Below, piece after piece: positions 1 through 11,665 of a DNA stretch of 38,391 bases (the first letter of the stretch is position 1; every line of letters begins with the position of its first letter). A program made the position numbers and the translations under genes. The stretch is from Nemertoderma westbladi. Its lineage: Eukaryota > Xenacoelomorpha > Nemertodermatida > Nemertodermatidae. The notes beneath the pieces were generated by a model. That model was not told the DNA's origin. It did not search any database and saw only the letters and a program-made list of their open reading frames with translations. The stretch is from assembly GCA_032718475.1 (NCBI GenBank), contig JAUCBJ010003351.1, forward strand, positions 1 through 38,391. Reading direction: 5' to 3'.

Positions 1-43
1 TTTTGTATATTTTATAGACTTAAATCCCATTTTCTGGGAGCGG
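1..43 (+). mobile_element. 3' internal tail and polypurine tract of an LTR element (left-truncated by window)
   Basis: These 43 bases match the sequence lying just upstream of two other LTR copies (about 9280-9322, and the reverse complement of 37920-37962). They include the shared purine-rich end TTCTGGGAGCGG directly before the LTR. So the LTR that follows is the 3' LTR of an element whose body lies left of the window. Confidence 0.8.
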
Positions 44-1236
44 TGTAAAAGCTTTTGTGGGATAACTGATTCGTTTGCCTTGCTGGCCAGTTCCCCCCCG
101 GTCGCTAGAATACTCTAAAAGGGATCTATAGGTAAAATAGTGCAAGCTACCAGCTTATTGGCTGATGGGCTGTACGAGAGTATCTGGGTTCTGTTCGATC
201 AGCCAACCAGCTTAGGGAGGTTGCCTTAGCCCTGCTGTCCGCATCGGCCAATAGAATTTGAGTGGGCGTTGATTTTGACCTATCCCAGAGCTACTGAACT
301 GAATTTTCCTATCTCACTGCTCATCCTCTGTGTTGAACGGGAGCTTCGGGGAATAAGGGTAGTTGGTATCCTCGTATAGTTAGGTAGTCATATGATTTTA
401 TATGATTCTGTTGTTGTGTTCCCATTTTCGCCATAACACCGGCTTTTTGGGAAGAACTCTAGTAAAACTGCTTAAATTATCGAAAGTATAAACTGTTATC
501 TAATCAATCAATCTTATCTGATCTAATTAACTCACTATTAATCATATTGTTCGTACTGTTATTTACCGTCAGTTATTAATTGTATCTATTTGTTGATGGA
601 AATATTGCTCTTTGGAGAATACTGATAAATCACCCAAATTTCCCAATTTTCTTGATACACTACAGGTTAGAGAGACAGGCTATATATAACAATTGCGATT
701 TATATTAATGTGGTGTGTATTGAATCTAATGTTATTTAGCAGACCCTACATGAGTCAATTGCTGCTCTCTTTATGTGTGATCAAATTTACTGACGGTCGG
801 CAGAATAGTGTGCATGATTGTGATTGGTAACAAAGCATTTCCTAAAGAATGCGCCTTATACTTTAATCATAAGCAGTATCGTTGCGTTTAGTATAAGTCC
901 TAGTTCTGTTTAAATAGATAAAGCGCCACGTCCTAAAGGAACTGTTAATATTTCCCGAAAGCCAATAATATCTGTCAGAAATTAATTATTAGTGATCAAT
1001 CGAATAATACAGTAGATTTACACTGCAACCTTACACTGCAATAATAAAATTTAAGCAGCCGAATTCAGCCTCCCGGGTGTAGATCCATCGGGTGAATGAT
1101 CGCGCATGGGCTGGCTTCGGGTAATGTTTTGTTTATTAGCATAAAATATTGTCGTATGCTAAAGGTGTTTTAATTAACTAAAAGACATATAAATTTTGGC
1201 AGGTTAAACTGCTAAAGGTCTTCAAAAGCGCGAACA
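44..1236 (+). mobile_element. LTR copy 1 (3' LTR), 1.19 kb
   Basis: One of four related long terminal repeats in the window. It starts TGTAAAAGCTTTTG and ends GCGCGAACA, giving the TGT...ACA termini usual for retrotransposon LTRs. The boundaries were set by alignment with copies at 9323, 19932 and 36732. The first 380 bases or so are very close to copy 4. The 3' half, from about base 600, is very close to copy 3, including TATATATA near 684-691. A block conserved in all copies lies at 841-960. The LTR is followed directly by the middle of a BEL/Pao reverse transcriptase, so the element appears to have inserted into that older element. The presumed duplicated target is AATTG at 1237-1241, but its partner lies outside the window. 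Confidence 0.88.
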
Positions 1237-3588
1237 AATTGATGTTGCCAAGGGAATGGTAGACGAGGTGGATTTCGCCTAACCAAATTCACTAGTAACT
1301 CCCATGAGTTCCTGGAATCGATCCCAGTGGAAGACCGAGGTGTTAAAGATCTGGACCTCATTAAGGACAATCTCCCCAAAACTAAAACCCTTGGACTGAA
1401 ATGGGACACAGAGAGAGACATTTTATTTTTCCAACTGAAACAACATGAAAACCCCGTTCGAACTAAACGGATTTGACTAAGTATTCTGAGCACTTAATTC
1501 GACCCATTAGGATTCATTAGTCCTGTAATCCTAGTTGCTCGGAGTCTGGTGCAACAAATCTGGCTCGAAAACCACTCTTGGGATGATCCACTCCAGGGAG
1601 AACTGCTAAAGAAGTGGATGAAGTGGGAGGATTCTTTACCAGCCATCGAGAACTTTAAGATTTCCCACTCATATTTCGGCCACGTTCTCCCCACATATTC
1701 CTATCAACTCCATGTTTTTGGAGACGCCAGCGATATCGGAATAGGTATAGTAGCCTACCTTAGGGTTGAAACTCCCGATGGAATTAAAGTTTCATTAGCT
1801 GCCTCCAAGGTCCTAATAAACAACAAACTGCGAGTCCCCAGAGCGGATTTAAAGGCGGCACTATACGCTACAGCCATTGGCAGGAATGTAACTGAACAGA
1901 TCGAATATCCCTTAGAGAAAACCGTTTATTGGACTGATGCATTACTCGTTCTGGAATTTATCACTAATGAAGCCTGTCAGTTCAGCATCTTTGTTACCAA
2001 CCGAGTAGCTATTATACTCAGTCCCACTAATAGAGATCAATGGAGACATTGCCCTGGGACGATTAACCCAGCCGACATCGCCTCCAGAGGAGCAACTCTT
2101 CAAGAACTGACAGATACTCCAGATTGGTTAAGTGGTCCAGACTTCCTAAGTAAAGAAGAGGAGGAATGGCCCCCTCATCGCACCACGGCTGAGATCAGAC
2201 AAGCCAAGGGAGCGGAAAAGGTCAAACCAAAAACCCGGACGAGTAAATCAAAGCTGTTTAAGCCAGCGATAGATCTGTCTGTGCTACACACCGCCAGTGA
2301 TGCCACTGTGGATCCGAATCAACCAAAATCCATAGACGTTACTCGAACCATAAACAAATCAGTCATAGAAATAATGGAAAGAGATTGGAAATCTGGAACA
2401 CCAGACGTCTCAAAAGGACTCTTTCATCTCAACCAGAGAGTGATGGCTCATTATAGCTCCTGGAATCGGCGTTGCAAAGCCATTGTGTATTTAAAGCGAT
2501 GTTTCCATCATCACTATTCTAGGACGAAGATCGCTAATGATGCCACTTCGGAAGTAGCTGAAAGGGTCCATGCTACCAAAGATCTTCCCACTTATCGGCT
2601 ACCTAATAAGTTTCTAACTGAGAAGATCAGTTACCAAGAACATGATGATACCAACAAGCAGATACTGAGACTCCTGCAATGTTACGAGAATTCCGAAAGG
2701 TATTTCCTGTTGTTGAGAAATCCACAGATGTGCTTAAGGGATTCTTTTTCTAGCACAATGATAGATGGGCTAATATATGTCGGAGGGAGATTAACCAATG
2801 CTCCATTGTCCTTTGGCACTAAGTTTCCCATACTAATTAGAAATCTTGAAATACAAATCAAGATGATTGTAGATGTTCACAGTAAGCTTTACCACACTGG
2901 TAGAGAACGAGTTCTTAGCGAAATTCGAACTCGCTATTATTTCCATAAGCCCCGTAGAGCTCTAAACCAAGTTCTTAGGAACTGTATACCATGTAGGAAA
3001 GCATTTAGTAGGCCTTTAACACAGCGAGAGGCAGAATTACCTAGGGAAAGAGTAAGCTTTTATGAACCACCCTTTACCAATACTGGTGTGGATTTATTTG
3101 GCCCTATTGAAGTGTATCGCGCTAGGACTATAGTCAAGCGATGGTGCGTCATCTTTGTTTGTATGACTTCTAGAGCGATCCATCTTGATATGGGTATAAC
3201 GGATGGAGATGAATACTGCCGACAAACTTGGCAACTTATGCAGTTATTATACAGTCGTTTCGCTGACCATTTCGAAAAATATTATCTTCCTATGCTACAA
3301 CTTCGAAAAAAGTGGTTTGTGCAGCAAGAAAATGTCAGCACCAGAGACATGGTCCTCATTGTGGAATCAGATCTTCCCCGTAAGAGCTGGCAGACAAGTC
3401 GTATCATCGAGACTCATATATCCGATGATGGTTTAGTAAGATCGGTGGAACTCGTAGTCATGCGACGTAACTACAAGAAACCTGGAATCGTTTTTGAAAC
3501 TAAACAATCGCCCGGTTGGTCGTTTATGTTTATTGGAAAGAGACTGAGAGTTGTCTGGCTACTACGGAAAACAAGAGACTCTTTCTAA
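1237..3588 (+). pseudogene. BEL/Pao retrotransposon pol fragment (RT end, RNase H/A17 region, defective integrase)
   Basis: This is the C-terminal part of a BEL/Pao polyprotein, which would copy and integrate the element's RNA genome. In one frame from about 1264 it shows the end of reverse transcriptase (GGFRLTKF, then LGLKWD, then FDPLGFISP). Next comes the RNase H-like/Pao peptidase A17 region (FGDASD near 1717, then YWTDALLVLEF, then CPGTINPADIASRG). The integrase HHCC zinc-binding region lies at about 2878-3000, and the start of the integrase core (GVDLFGP) at about 3085. Two in-frame stops, TGA at 1474 and TAA at 1495, break it. Most of the integrase catalytic core is missing: after HLDMG (about 3190) the frame soon reaches the C-terminal module (KKWFVQQENVSTRDMVLIVE). 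The gag, protease and first half of RT are cut off by the LTR ending at 1236. The fragment is clearly dead. Confidence 0.9.
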
Positions 3589-3650
3589 GACCACCTCCCT
3601 AATCCAACAAACATCTAGGGACTCCACAACGTAACAGCGATTGGAGTGGG

Positions 3651-4100
3651 TGTGTCTATTATTTTATTTGTTTTATTTTATATTTATGTACGCATTATTA
3701 TGTAATTTATATTATTATGATCGTTTTATTTAATTTTATTTAGTAGAATAATATTTTAACGATTATTTAGTAGATTAGTGCAATATATTTCGTATTTTAT
3801 TACTTAATTACTTAGTATAATATGTTTAGTTAACAGCGAGGCATAATTTAATTTTCTCTTTCCTTACTGTCCATATTCTATTATAAATGCGTGACTACAG
3901 TAAGATGAAATGTCGGTACTTATTAAAGTACAATCTATACCGCTCCACCTATACTTAGGTATTATTGGTAAAGCAGAGTATTAGGAATGCAAAGTTCAGA
4001 TCCTCGTGTCTCGGCTAAACCAAGCTCTGGGTAGACCTTGGAAACGACTTGCCATTGCTTCTTGCAATATTGCTCTCGTACCGTATTTTAAATAATACAT
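3651..4100 (+). mobile_element. Possible 3' LTR of the BEL/Pao element (end uncertain)
   Basis: About 60 bases after the pol stop there is a purine run TTGGAGTGGG followed by TGTGTCTATT. That is where a BEL element's polypurine tract and LTR start would be expected. A TATA-like ATTATAAATG lies near 3880. No second copy is present to confirm the boundaries, and the 3' end given is only a guess. If correct, the pol fragment and the downstream zinc-knuckle ORF belong to different elements. Confidence 0.3.
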
Positions 4101-4169
4101 ATAGTAGAAAGATGTCAATTTAGCAGTAGCGCTGTCAAAGTAAATCTGTTAAATTCTTTGACCAATAAA

Positions 4170-4551
4170 TCTGTTAAACCCTTTGACCATCTGAAATTCT
4201 TGTCGATTAAGATATCGTGGCACCCACCGATATACTTGAAAGACAAAATTCTAGAATCAGTGGTTAATGTCCCCAGACATGTTCTGGAATAAATCGGTGC
4301 CCATCCTAATATTAACTATTTGTTAAATATTCACAACGTTTGTTATAACAAATGTTAAAATAAAAGAAATAGGGAAAAAAATAAAATGAAAATAAAATTC
4401 TGTTAAACCTTAGATCCTCTAAAATTTGAGTTGATTAAGATATCGCAGCACTTACCTATAGGTACTTATATACTTAAAAGACAAAATTTCTGAAATCAAG
4501 GATTAGTGTCCCCAGACATGTTCTGGAATAAAACTGTGTCTATTTTAATGT
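4170..4551 (+). repeat. Diverged tandem duplication of about 145 bp
   Basis: Two diverged copies lie at about 4170-4312 and 4399-4551. Both contain GATTAAGATATCG, AAGACAAAATT and an identical 25-base stretch (4269-4293 and 4508-4532, beginning GTCCCCAGACATG). They could be an old short interspersed element or part of an LTR element's untranslated region. No coding is visible. Confidence 0.6.
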
Positions 4552-4559
4552 AAAATAAT

Positions 4560-5350
4560 AAAATTCACGGGAATAAATTTTAAATTCATATCCTCTCATG
4601 AATTAAATAAATTATTATTTTATACAATTTATTAATATTCCCAAAATTCTGTCAATTAATAGATCATGGGAGTGGAGATCCACCTTATTAAGTATAGCAG
4701 TGTGAGAGAATCTCCAGTGTACAGACAATAGTCGACAAAATTAATAAAAATCATATATAAAGGGAATATTAATAACCCAAGAGTCGCTATTAAATAGCAT
4801 CCCAGATCTGCATACATGAGAAATACCCTAATTCTACCGCTAGCTTTGCATAATGTCACCATAGTAACAACCATGCTAGAATTAGAAGTGAGTTAAAAGA
4901 ACAATAGAAAGCTTACCCCATTGAATAGCATGCATATTACATAGCATCTTGATAGTATCCAAGGATACATAATAATAATGTGGCATTCTGGAAGACATCT
5001 GACTAATGGACAAATGGCCCTAATTTGTACAAATTGTGGCAGGAATGTGGAATTTGTGTATTTATAGGTGAATGTTACTACTAAAGTGTGTTTACAGTAG
5101 TGAGCCACAATTGTGAAATTTATCCTACATCTGTAACAAGTACCTCCAGTATATTCGAGCCCTTGGGACGGACAGTAGAGTGACTCGCGCTGATTATTGT
5201 TGTCGTTGTGTGGCTACTACGTTGGCGAGGGGCACAGCAACAACAGTACATCATCGCTGAGGACCTCAGGGCTGTCCGGGGGCAGAGGGGGAGTAAAGGT
5301 GGCGATGCTCGCGAGCCTTATTTTTTATAATCTCGATAAACTCATATATC
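4560..5350. other. No recognisable gene
   Basis: AT-rich non-coding sequence up to about 5140, then a more GC-rich stretch (about 5150-5310) leading into the zinc-knuckle ORF. Short minus-strand open frames near 4656-5108 have no recognisable domain. The GC-rich stretch may be the 5' leader of the downstream retroelement ORF, but no LTR or convincing primer-binding site is visible. Confidence 0.5.
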
Positions 5351-5355
5351 TTTTA

Positions 5356-8300
5356 TGACTGAGTTTATAGAAGATGATCTTGGTATCAGGGAGTGATATA
5401 CTCTACCTCTACAAGCGTTTGTTGATAGTTTGATAAGCGGAGATGCGAGTCAACATACGACGGAAGATGATGGACGTTATATTGAACCGCCAATGTCCGA
5501 GGAACAGCTCCAGCGTGAATTGGACTATAGAAAATTCACCGCTTGCTATACGCATCGTAATAGTACGTACAGTATATGGACTTCTTAACTACTGGTCATC
5601 CTATCGATTTACACAATACTGACGATGTGGATACTGAAAGGAAGATGATTTTATTTAAATATCCAGATAGCTTCGAACAGATGGAGGAATATTGTAAAAC
5701 TGGAGAAAGATCGCCAGCGTTTCCTTTACAAGATGTGCGTCTTTGGTATTGCTGCGATGAATGCCCTAGACCCAATCAACAAACGGAATGACATAAACAC
5801 CCGCGGAGACGTTGTGCTAAACACAGTTTTACTCGCTGTACTTATGGGAGTTTTGAGCGAAACTTGTTCGACGTACTACCTACGCTCGCTCGGCTCAAAC
5901 GATCCTTAAGTAAACCTATGATCAGAGTTTCGGAATACTTGGTCAGACCTCCTCATTCCCCGGTGCAACCGCAGACTCTCGACCCTAACAGTATGACAGA
6001 TCCTCCTGAGTTGTACTCATTGTTCAAAGATCTGGTGTTACCCGAACAATTAGTCTGTGGCACTCCGGTTGTGGGCTCTTTGGATATTTGCCCATCCTAC
6101 CTAGCCGGATTGGGACACAGACATCTAATATCTCCGTTCAACCCGTATAATCGTCCCGGTTTGACTCCGATACAACCTGTCACCGAGGTGGAGGAAAGTG
6201 TTATACGGAACACACTGGACGCGATTCGGCAAAAGATCGGAAAGGGAATTTCAGTTCGATCGCGAAATCAAGAATCTGGAGGAAGATATTGAACTTGGAC
6301 GTACATACTCGTTACAAGAGTTCTTAGATGAATGCTTTCAAAGACAAGCGGAGGAGAATCAGCTCGAGGAGAAACATATCAAAATGGACGATAGAGAAGA
6401 AGCAGCTTTAGCCCAACCTGAATGAAGCTCAAATACTTATGACTGATCTCTATTCCAAAACCATCATTCATCCTTCGATGGTTCTTGATTTCGGAGATAA
6501 ACTCTTCGCGACAGCACAACCTCAACCGGTTGATATCAACTTGAGATCTCGAGATCTTATCGCTGACGCTCCTATGTTACAACGTCCACCAATCAAAGCT
6601 GCTCGTGTCGACGGTATACTCGTTGAACCTCCGGAGAATCGAGCGGATCTTGTCCGTCGTATGGTACACGAGGTTAACATACGCGCTAGACCTTTATAGA
6701 ACTCATTTTACAGGATCAAAGACCACCCCTACTATGTCCATTTAACTCAATATTATATGGTGAAACCTGAAGATCCTACACATAGTTTAAAGTTTCTACC
6801 ATTGATAAATCCCCTCGACCTTGTTGAACATGAACAACTACACAAACATTTAGATCAATTAGTTAAATTAAATAAAGTTAGTTTCATTTAGAAAACCTGA
6901 TAATGGTTCAAGAATAGGAAATGACGTAATACCTCCATATAATCTCGATGGATTTATTAAAACTCGACTAGTCCATTGGAATCTAGATGTATTGTTTGAA
7001 GAAGAAAGAATACAGATATATGGAGATGAAGCTACACATACTATGCATTATTTAAAATATTGCGATTTACCCAACGCCAGTGACCGTGTGACATTATGGC
7101 ATCCGGTGGGCATGACCATAGAAAGGCCCACAGAAGAGTGGAATGAAACTCGCAACGTTATCGAAATGTACGGAGTTGTTACCTACGATAACGAAGGTAG
7201 TGTTCCTGTTGGAGAACTACGAACTACATGAATGATACATATATGAGGATTAGCTGGTTCTACCCATGTTTTTACTTGGGCTGTTCTGACGCGATCGACT
7301 ACTCTTTTGAGACTCTTACAGATATACAAAAGAGACTTAGACATGGACAATTCGAATTTGCGCAACGTTATGTAACCAACACCGAACGTAAACCAGCAAT
7401 GGGCATAGATGGATCTATGCTACCCCAACCAGTCCTCGAAATGCTGTTCGATGAAAGAATAGTTAAGATTGGTTCAGCCATTTATGGAGATCTCCAAAAC
7501 GACTTTAGAAATATGGAAAATATCCCATACCCTTTCGTAGACACCCAATTGATTGTACCATGGGCAGAAGGCCGAGGTTTCTTCCGGAGCGGAATTAACA
7601 ACGTACAAAGAACCTCCATCGGACATCTGGCCTTCCAGGAATACAGATGGAATTTTAAAGTTGGGGATCCCGTCAGTTATCAACGAATATATGGTGACCA
7701 TTATTCGCGATTATATTTTGATGGACCATTAATAGCACCTGGAGTTGTTTAGAGCTTTATGAGTATGCCACTCCGTCCCTCATTAGCTATATATACCATC
7801 TTCGAAAACGCCGTACTTGCAGGTTGGCAAGCCGATGTGTGCAGTTGAACTATAAGCGCACACCCCTTAGTGCCTGGAACTAAACTCGCTAAACTAGATG
7901 AACACAATAAATTCATCCGATTCGAATGCTTTAGGCGCTTTCTGACTCCATTCCGTAACGTTGATAGTCAGTTTAAAGACCGCGCATTGACCAGACTCAG
8001 CTTGAGAGATTCCGCCACTGAGAAGTTGGATAGCGCTGGATTTGCCATTTTCAAGGACGTTTGCGTACAGAATCTACATTCATCCTCTATTAGAAAGGAT
8101 ACTCTATTGTGGAAGTTCAAACGGTGGGTTCCCTAGAGAAAATGGCTACATCCGTCGAAGCTCTGCAAGTTGAAGAAGAACCAATTTGCTTAGAATCTGA
8201 AGAAATTCAACCCATAACACCCCGGTGTAGTGATAATGATTATGTGTTGGAATGGTATCAAGGTCCACAACATCTCATGGCATATGATTACCGGCATGCC

Positions 8301-9251
8301 AATTACATTTCTAGGAAACGTTGTCGATTATGTGCATCATGTGACCACTTTACCCCTTTAGACTCCAACAAACGCTGCTCCTACTTTAAAGACCAACCTC
8401 CTATGGAAATTTATTGTGCTTTTTGTCGACTCAACGATCAGCATATTTTCGCTGTTTGTGCTCAATTTATGACTCAATGTCATCACTGCCAATTCAAAGG
8501 ACACACTAGTTTCGATTGCCCTTTCAACCGAGACATAGAAAGAGTGGACGAAATAGTTGCATTACGCTAAATCAGATCTTGGGAAGCTAATGCGGATCTC
8601 CATTGCGAATCACGCCACCGATATTATCCAGGATGTGCATATGAAGGAGTTTATGCATTTCACCCATATCTCTTTTCCTCAGTTGAACAAAAATCTCGCA
8701 CTCCTAGTTATGAACTGATGATACGTGTAGGTGAGAGTGTTTCAACCAAATACGTTTGGAAATATCTGAGAAATATCAATCCCAATAGCTTGGATTCTTA
8801 TAACCTGATTAACTTTATCCGCCAAGATCCTGAATATGGTGAATTATTCATAAATGCACATCCCGAGTTACAAGAAGTTCATAGATGACCATATGAATAC
8901 AAAGCCAGGGAACGCGAATTAGAAAAGACGATTAAACCAAGAAAATTCCTCACTATGTACGGTCAACCCACCGCTGTCGTACAGACAACCAATCAAGGAC
9001 CAGTACGAGCTGCCGTCCTGAAACGAGCCCTAAAGGATGTCCAATCCCGATCCACTGATATCAATATCGATCAACTGGGTACCTCGACCAGCGGATACAC
9101 CGACCGCAATCCTAACCCTTCCGATGCAATTGTATTGCACCATTCCCCCAGGAGTTATAGCCCACCTAGTAAAGTGGCTCGCCCCAAAGAGAAGAAGACT
9201 CTCAACAGTCTTAAAAAACTTCGTAAACGCCATTCGCGAAAGAAGGACTGA
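5356..9251 (+). pseudogene. Decayed gag-like zinc-knuckle ORF of the LTR family (about 1,270 codons)
   Basis: A run of open segments in shifting frames reads as one long protein, starting near the ATG at 5356 and ending in a basic tail (KKLRKRHSRKKD) at 9251. It is broken by stops (for example at about 5395, 5789, 6697, 7750, 8134, 8568 and 8886) and by several frameshifts. Near the C-terminal third are a canonical CX2CX4HX4C retroviral zinc knuckle (CHHCQFKGHTSFDC, 8478-8519), a near-knuckle (CAFCRLNDQHIFAVC, 8415-8459) and further Cys/His pairs. These suggest a nucleic-acid-binding Gag-like protein. I do not recognise the N-terminal 900 residues or so. The frame ends about 70 bases before the LTR at 9323. 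A second copy of the C-terminus precedes the LTR at 36732-37919, so this ORF is the 3'-terminal gene of the family, where gag is not normally found. No pol motif lies between it and its LTR. Confidence 0.7.
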
Positions 9252-9310
9252 TAGTATTTTTATATATTAGAAACTGTGATTTTATATATATTATAGACTT
9301 AAATCCCATT

Positions 9311-9322
9311 TTCTGGGAGCGG
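9311..9322 (+). promoter_or_regulatory. Polypurine tract
   Basis: TTCTGGGAGCGG lies directly before the TGT that starts the LTR. It is identical before copies 1 (32-43) and 4 (37920-37931, minus). This is the expected position of the plus-strand primer of reverse transcription. Confidence 0.65.
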
Positions 9323-10366
9323 TGTAAAAGCTTTTGCGGACAAAATAAGTCATTTTGCGCAATGCGCTAAATACTCTAAAAGGGCTTAGAATTGTACAAC
9401 TATGTGTCTGTCAAAAACCCAGATTTGGAATGACGAAATCTACCAGCTGTTCCTTTGTGTGAGGAATCGGCCTTTGTTGACATAGATTTAGCCAATTACT
9501 GAGCAATCTACCTTTCTCTGTTGACAGCAGCCTACGGGAGATGACGCAATGTGGCAGTTTTCCGAGAATTCATATTTCATTCAGGATTCATTCGGACATT
9601 CTGACTTTCAGACTTTCGCCCTAACATCAGAGGCTTAGAGTCATAAGAACGCAAATCTATTAACATCGAAACATCGTAACTCATACATACCAACGTATTT
9701 CACTGCATTACATACATACTGACTGATTTCACCGCACTGTTTTCTAATATACTGTTTTATATTATTGTTAATTGCTGTTTATATTAATGGATGTTATATT
9801 TGGAGAATACTGATGGATAATCGTAAAATCCCCCTTGACTTTCTGAATTACTGAGGTAAGCAGAAGGGTGTATCAGTAGCAATTGTGGCTCAAATTATAG
9901 TGGTTTTTGTGTGAAATAAATGCTATTTCATAATCCCAAAGTACGTGAGTTGCAATCCTCCTTATATATGATCAAAATCAGTGACAGTCGGCAAATCAGT
10001 GTGCATTACTGTGAAGATAAAGCATTCCCAAAGAATGCGCCATTTGCGATATCTTATTGCCACTAGTTGTGATTAGTGTAAGTCATAACTCTGTTTGATA
10101 CTTAAAGCGCCACGTCCCAAAGGAACTGTTAATATTTCCCCGAAAGTAAATATAGTTGTCGGAGATTATATAGTAGTGATCAATCTAATAATACAAAGTA
10201 GCCTACTGCAATAACTGCTCTAGAACTGAATCCAGTCTCCCACACCTGTGGGTCATACGCCGCGCTAGGCTGGTTTCAGCTGATGTCAATTAGTACGGGC
10301 AAATGTCGATTCAGGAGACACTTAAATTAGCAGGTTAAACTGTTAAAAGGTCTAAAAGCGCGAACA
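9323..10366 (+). mobile_element. LTR copy 2 (3' LTR), 1.04 kb
   Basis: It starts TGTAAAAGCTTTTGCG and ends GCGCGAACA, and is preceded by the family's polypurine tract. It is the most diverged of the four copies in the U3-like first half. It keeps the conserved blocks at 10027-10041 (AAAGAATGCGCC) and 10103-10140. Directly after it begins the 21-bp minisatellite, so the element inserted inside that repeat. The presumed target is CCTAG (10367-10371). Its 5' LTR is not in the window. Confidence 0.88.
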
Positions 10367-10830
10367 CCTAGTCTGTCTGGGACCACCCCTAGTATCTTTG
10401 GGACCATATGCATGTATGCATGTAGTCTGTTTGGCACCACCAATATTCTATCTTGGTCCTCTCCTAGTGTGTTTTGGACCACTCCTATTCTGTCTGGGTC
10501 CACCCCTAGTGGCCCTTGTCTGTTTGGGACCACCCCAGTCTGTCTGGGTCCACCCCTAGTCTGTCTGTATCCACCCCTAGTCTGTTTGGGACCACCCCTA
10601 GTCTGTCTGTGTCCAACCCTAGTCTGTCTGTGTCCAACCCTAGTCTGTCTGGGTCCACCCCTAGTGGCCCTTGTCTGTTTGGGACCACCCCAGTCTGTCT
10701 GGGACCACCCCTATTCTGCCAGGGACTACCCCTAGTCTGTCTATGTCCACCCCTAGTCTGTCTGTGTCCAACCCTAGTCTGTGTATGTCCACCCCTAGTC
10801 TATCAGGGACCACCCCTAGTCTGTCAGTGA
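10367..10830 (+). repeat. 21-bp minisatellite
   Basis: About 22 imperfect units of the type CCACCCCTAGTCTGTCTGGGA. Open frames run through it in several frames on both strands only because 21 is a multiple of three. The left half of the array is missing because the LTR element sits at its left edge. Confidence 0.92.
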
Positions 10831-10839
10831 CAATTCCCT

Positions 10840-11660
10840 GTCTGTATATGCATGTTATAGTATATACACAGTATATACATGTACAGTATATACTGCATGT
10901 TTGTCGAGTTTTAACAGCAAGCTGCGACGTTTAAAACTATCATAAAAAAATCCAGAGCCGAAATATTAAGTTGGATGCAGTGTGCAGAGACGATGACCAA
11001 ACTGTGTGAAAAACTGGCGTCAATGTTCTTTGCAAACTTCAAATTTATTATATATAAACTTCCTTTAAAAGTACTTCACTTCCTATTTCCCTGGAGGAAT
11101 GAGGCTGGCTCTTTGACGGGACTTGCTCTTGTGTTACATTCATGGAAGCGACCAAAATATAATTAACTTGATTTCATGCTGTAGCCTAAGCTCGGCACAA
11201 CATACGTATAAATATTAATATGAATATTTTAACAGTATATAACCCCCGAGAGTCTATGATTCCCTTATTGTTAATGAGTCATTGTAACACCGATAGGCAT
11301 CACCCTGCAGAAACTACCTTTCAGATTTTCTGGTTACTGCTACTACAGGAGTTATCAAGACATGTAGATGCAAAAAATAAGTAGGCCTGATTACACATTC
11401 CAGTCAATATACAATATAAGTATATATATAGTAATATGTATGTAGCAATATATAGTAATATACACACACAAGCATAGATAGTGTTGGTGATCTGTCAACC
11501 AGTATGAGAGAGGGGGATGGGGGGATTGTTTCTAGAGTGCGGTTACACCCTAAAATGCACGCCTATCTAAATATTTTTTAGTTATGTTTTTTCTTAACAA
11601 TAGACAGAACCGTGAATGGAAAAAATGGTTAGAAAGTTTCTTTTAACTTGAAACAATTTT
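10840..11660. other. No recognisable gene; probable intron or intergenic sequence
   Basis: AT-rich sequence with a TA/GTA-rich patch (about 10855-10890 and 11400-11470). The small open frame at 10975-11166 has no recognisable domain. It may be the intron upstream of the LRR exon at 11666. Confidence 0.5.
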
Positions 11661-11665
11661 TGCAG

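Noticed and set aside
44-3588. LTR copy 1 as the 5' LTR of the BEL/Pao pol that follows it
   Set aside because: Its upstream sequence is the 3' internal end and polypurine tract of its own family, there is no primer-binding site after it, and the pol starts in mid-RT exactly at the LTR end. Nested insertion is simpler.
4273-4527. p53-type half-sites (AGACATGTTC) in the two copies near 4.28 and 4.52 kb
   Set aside because: The 10-base degenerate motif is expected several times by chance in a window this long, and no gene start is nearby.
4656-5108. Two small minus-strand ORFs
   Set aside because: Low-complexity hydrophobic translations without homology-like features, in sequence between retroelement pieces.
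10412-10934. Pro/Ser/Thr-rich proteins in the 21-bp repeat
   Set aside because: Several overlapping frames on both strands are equally open, which is explained by the unit length.
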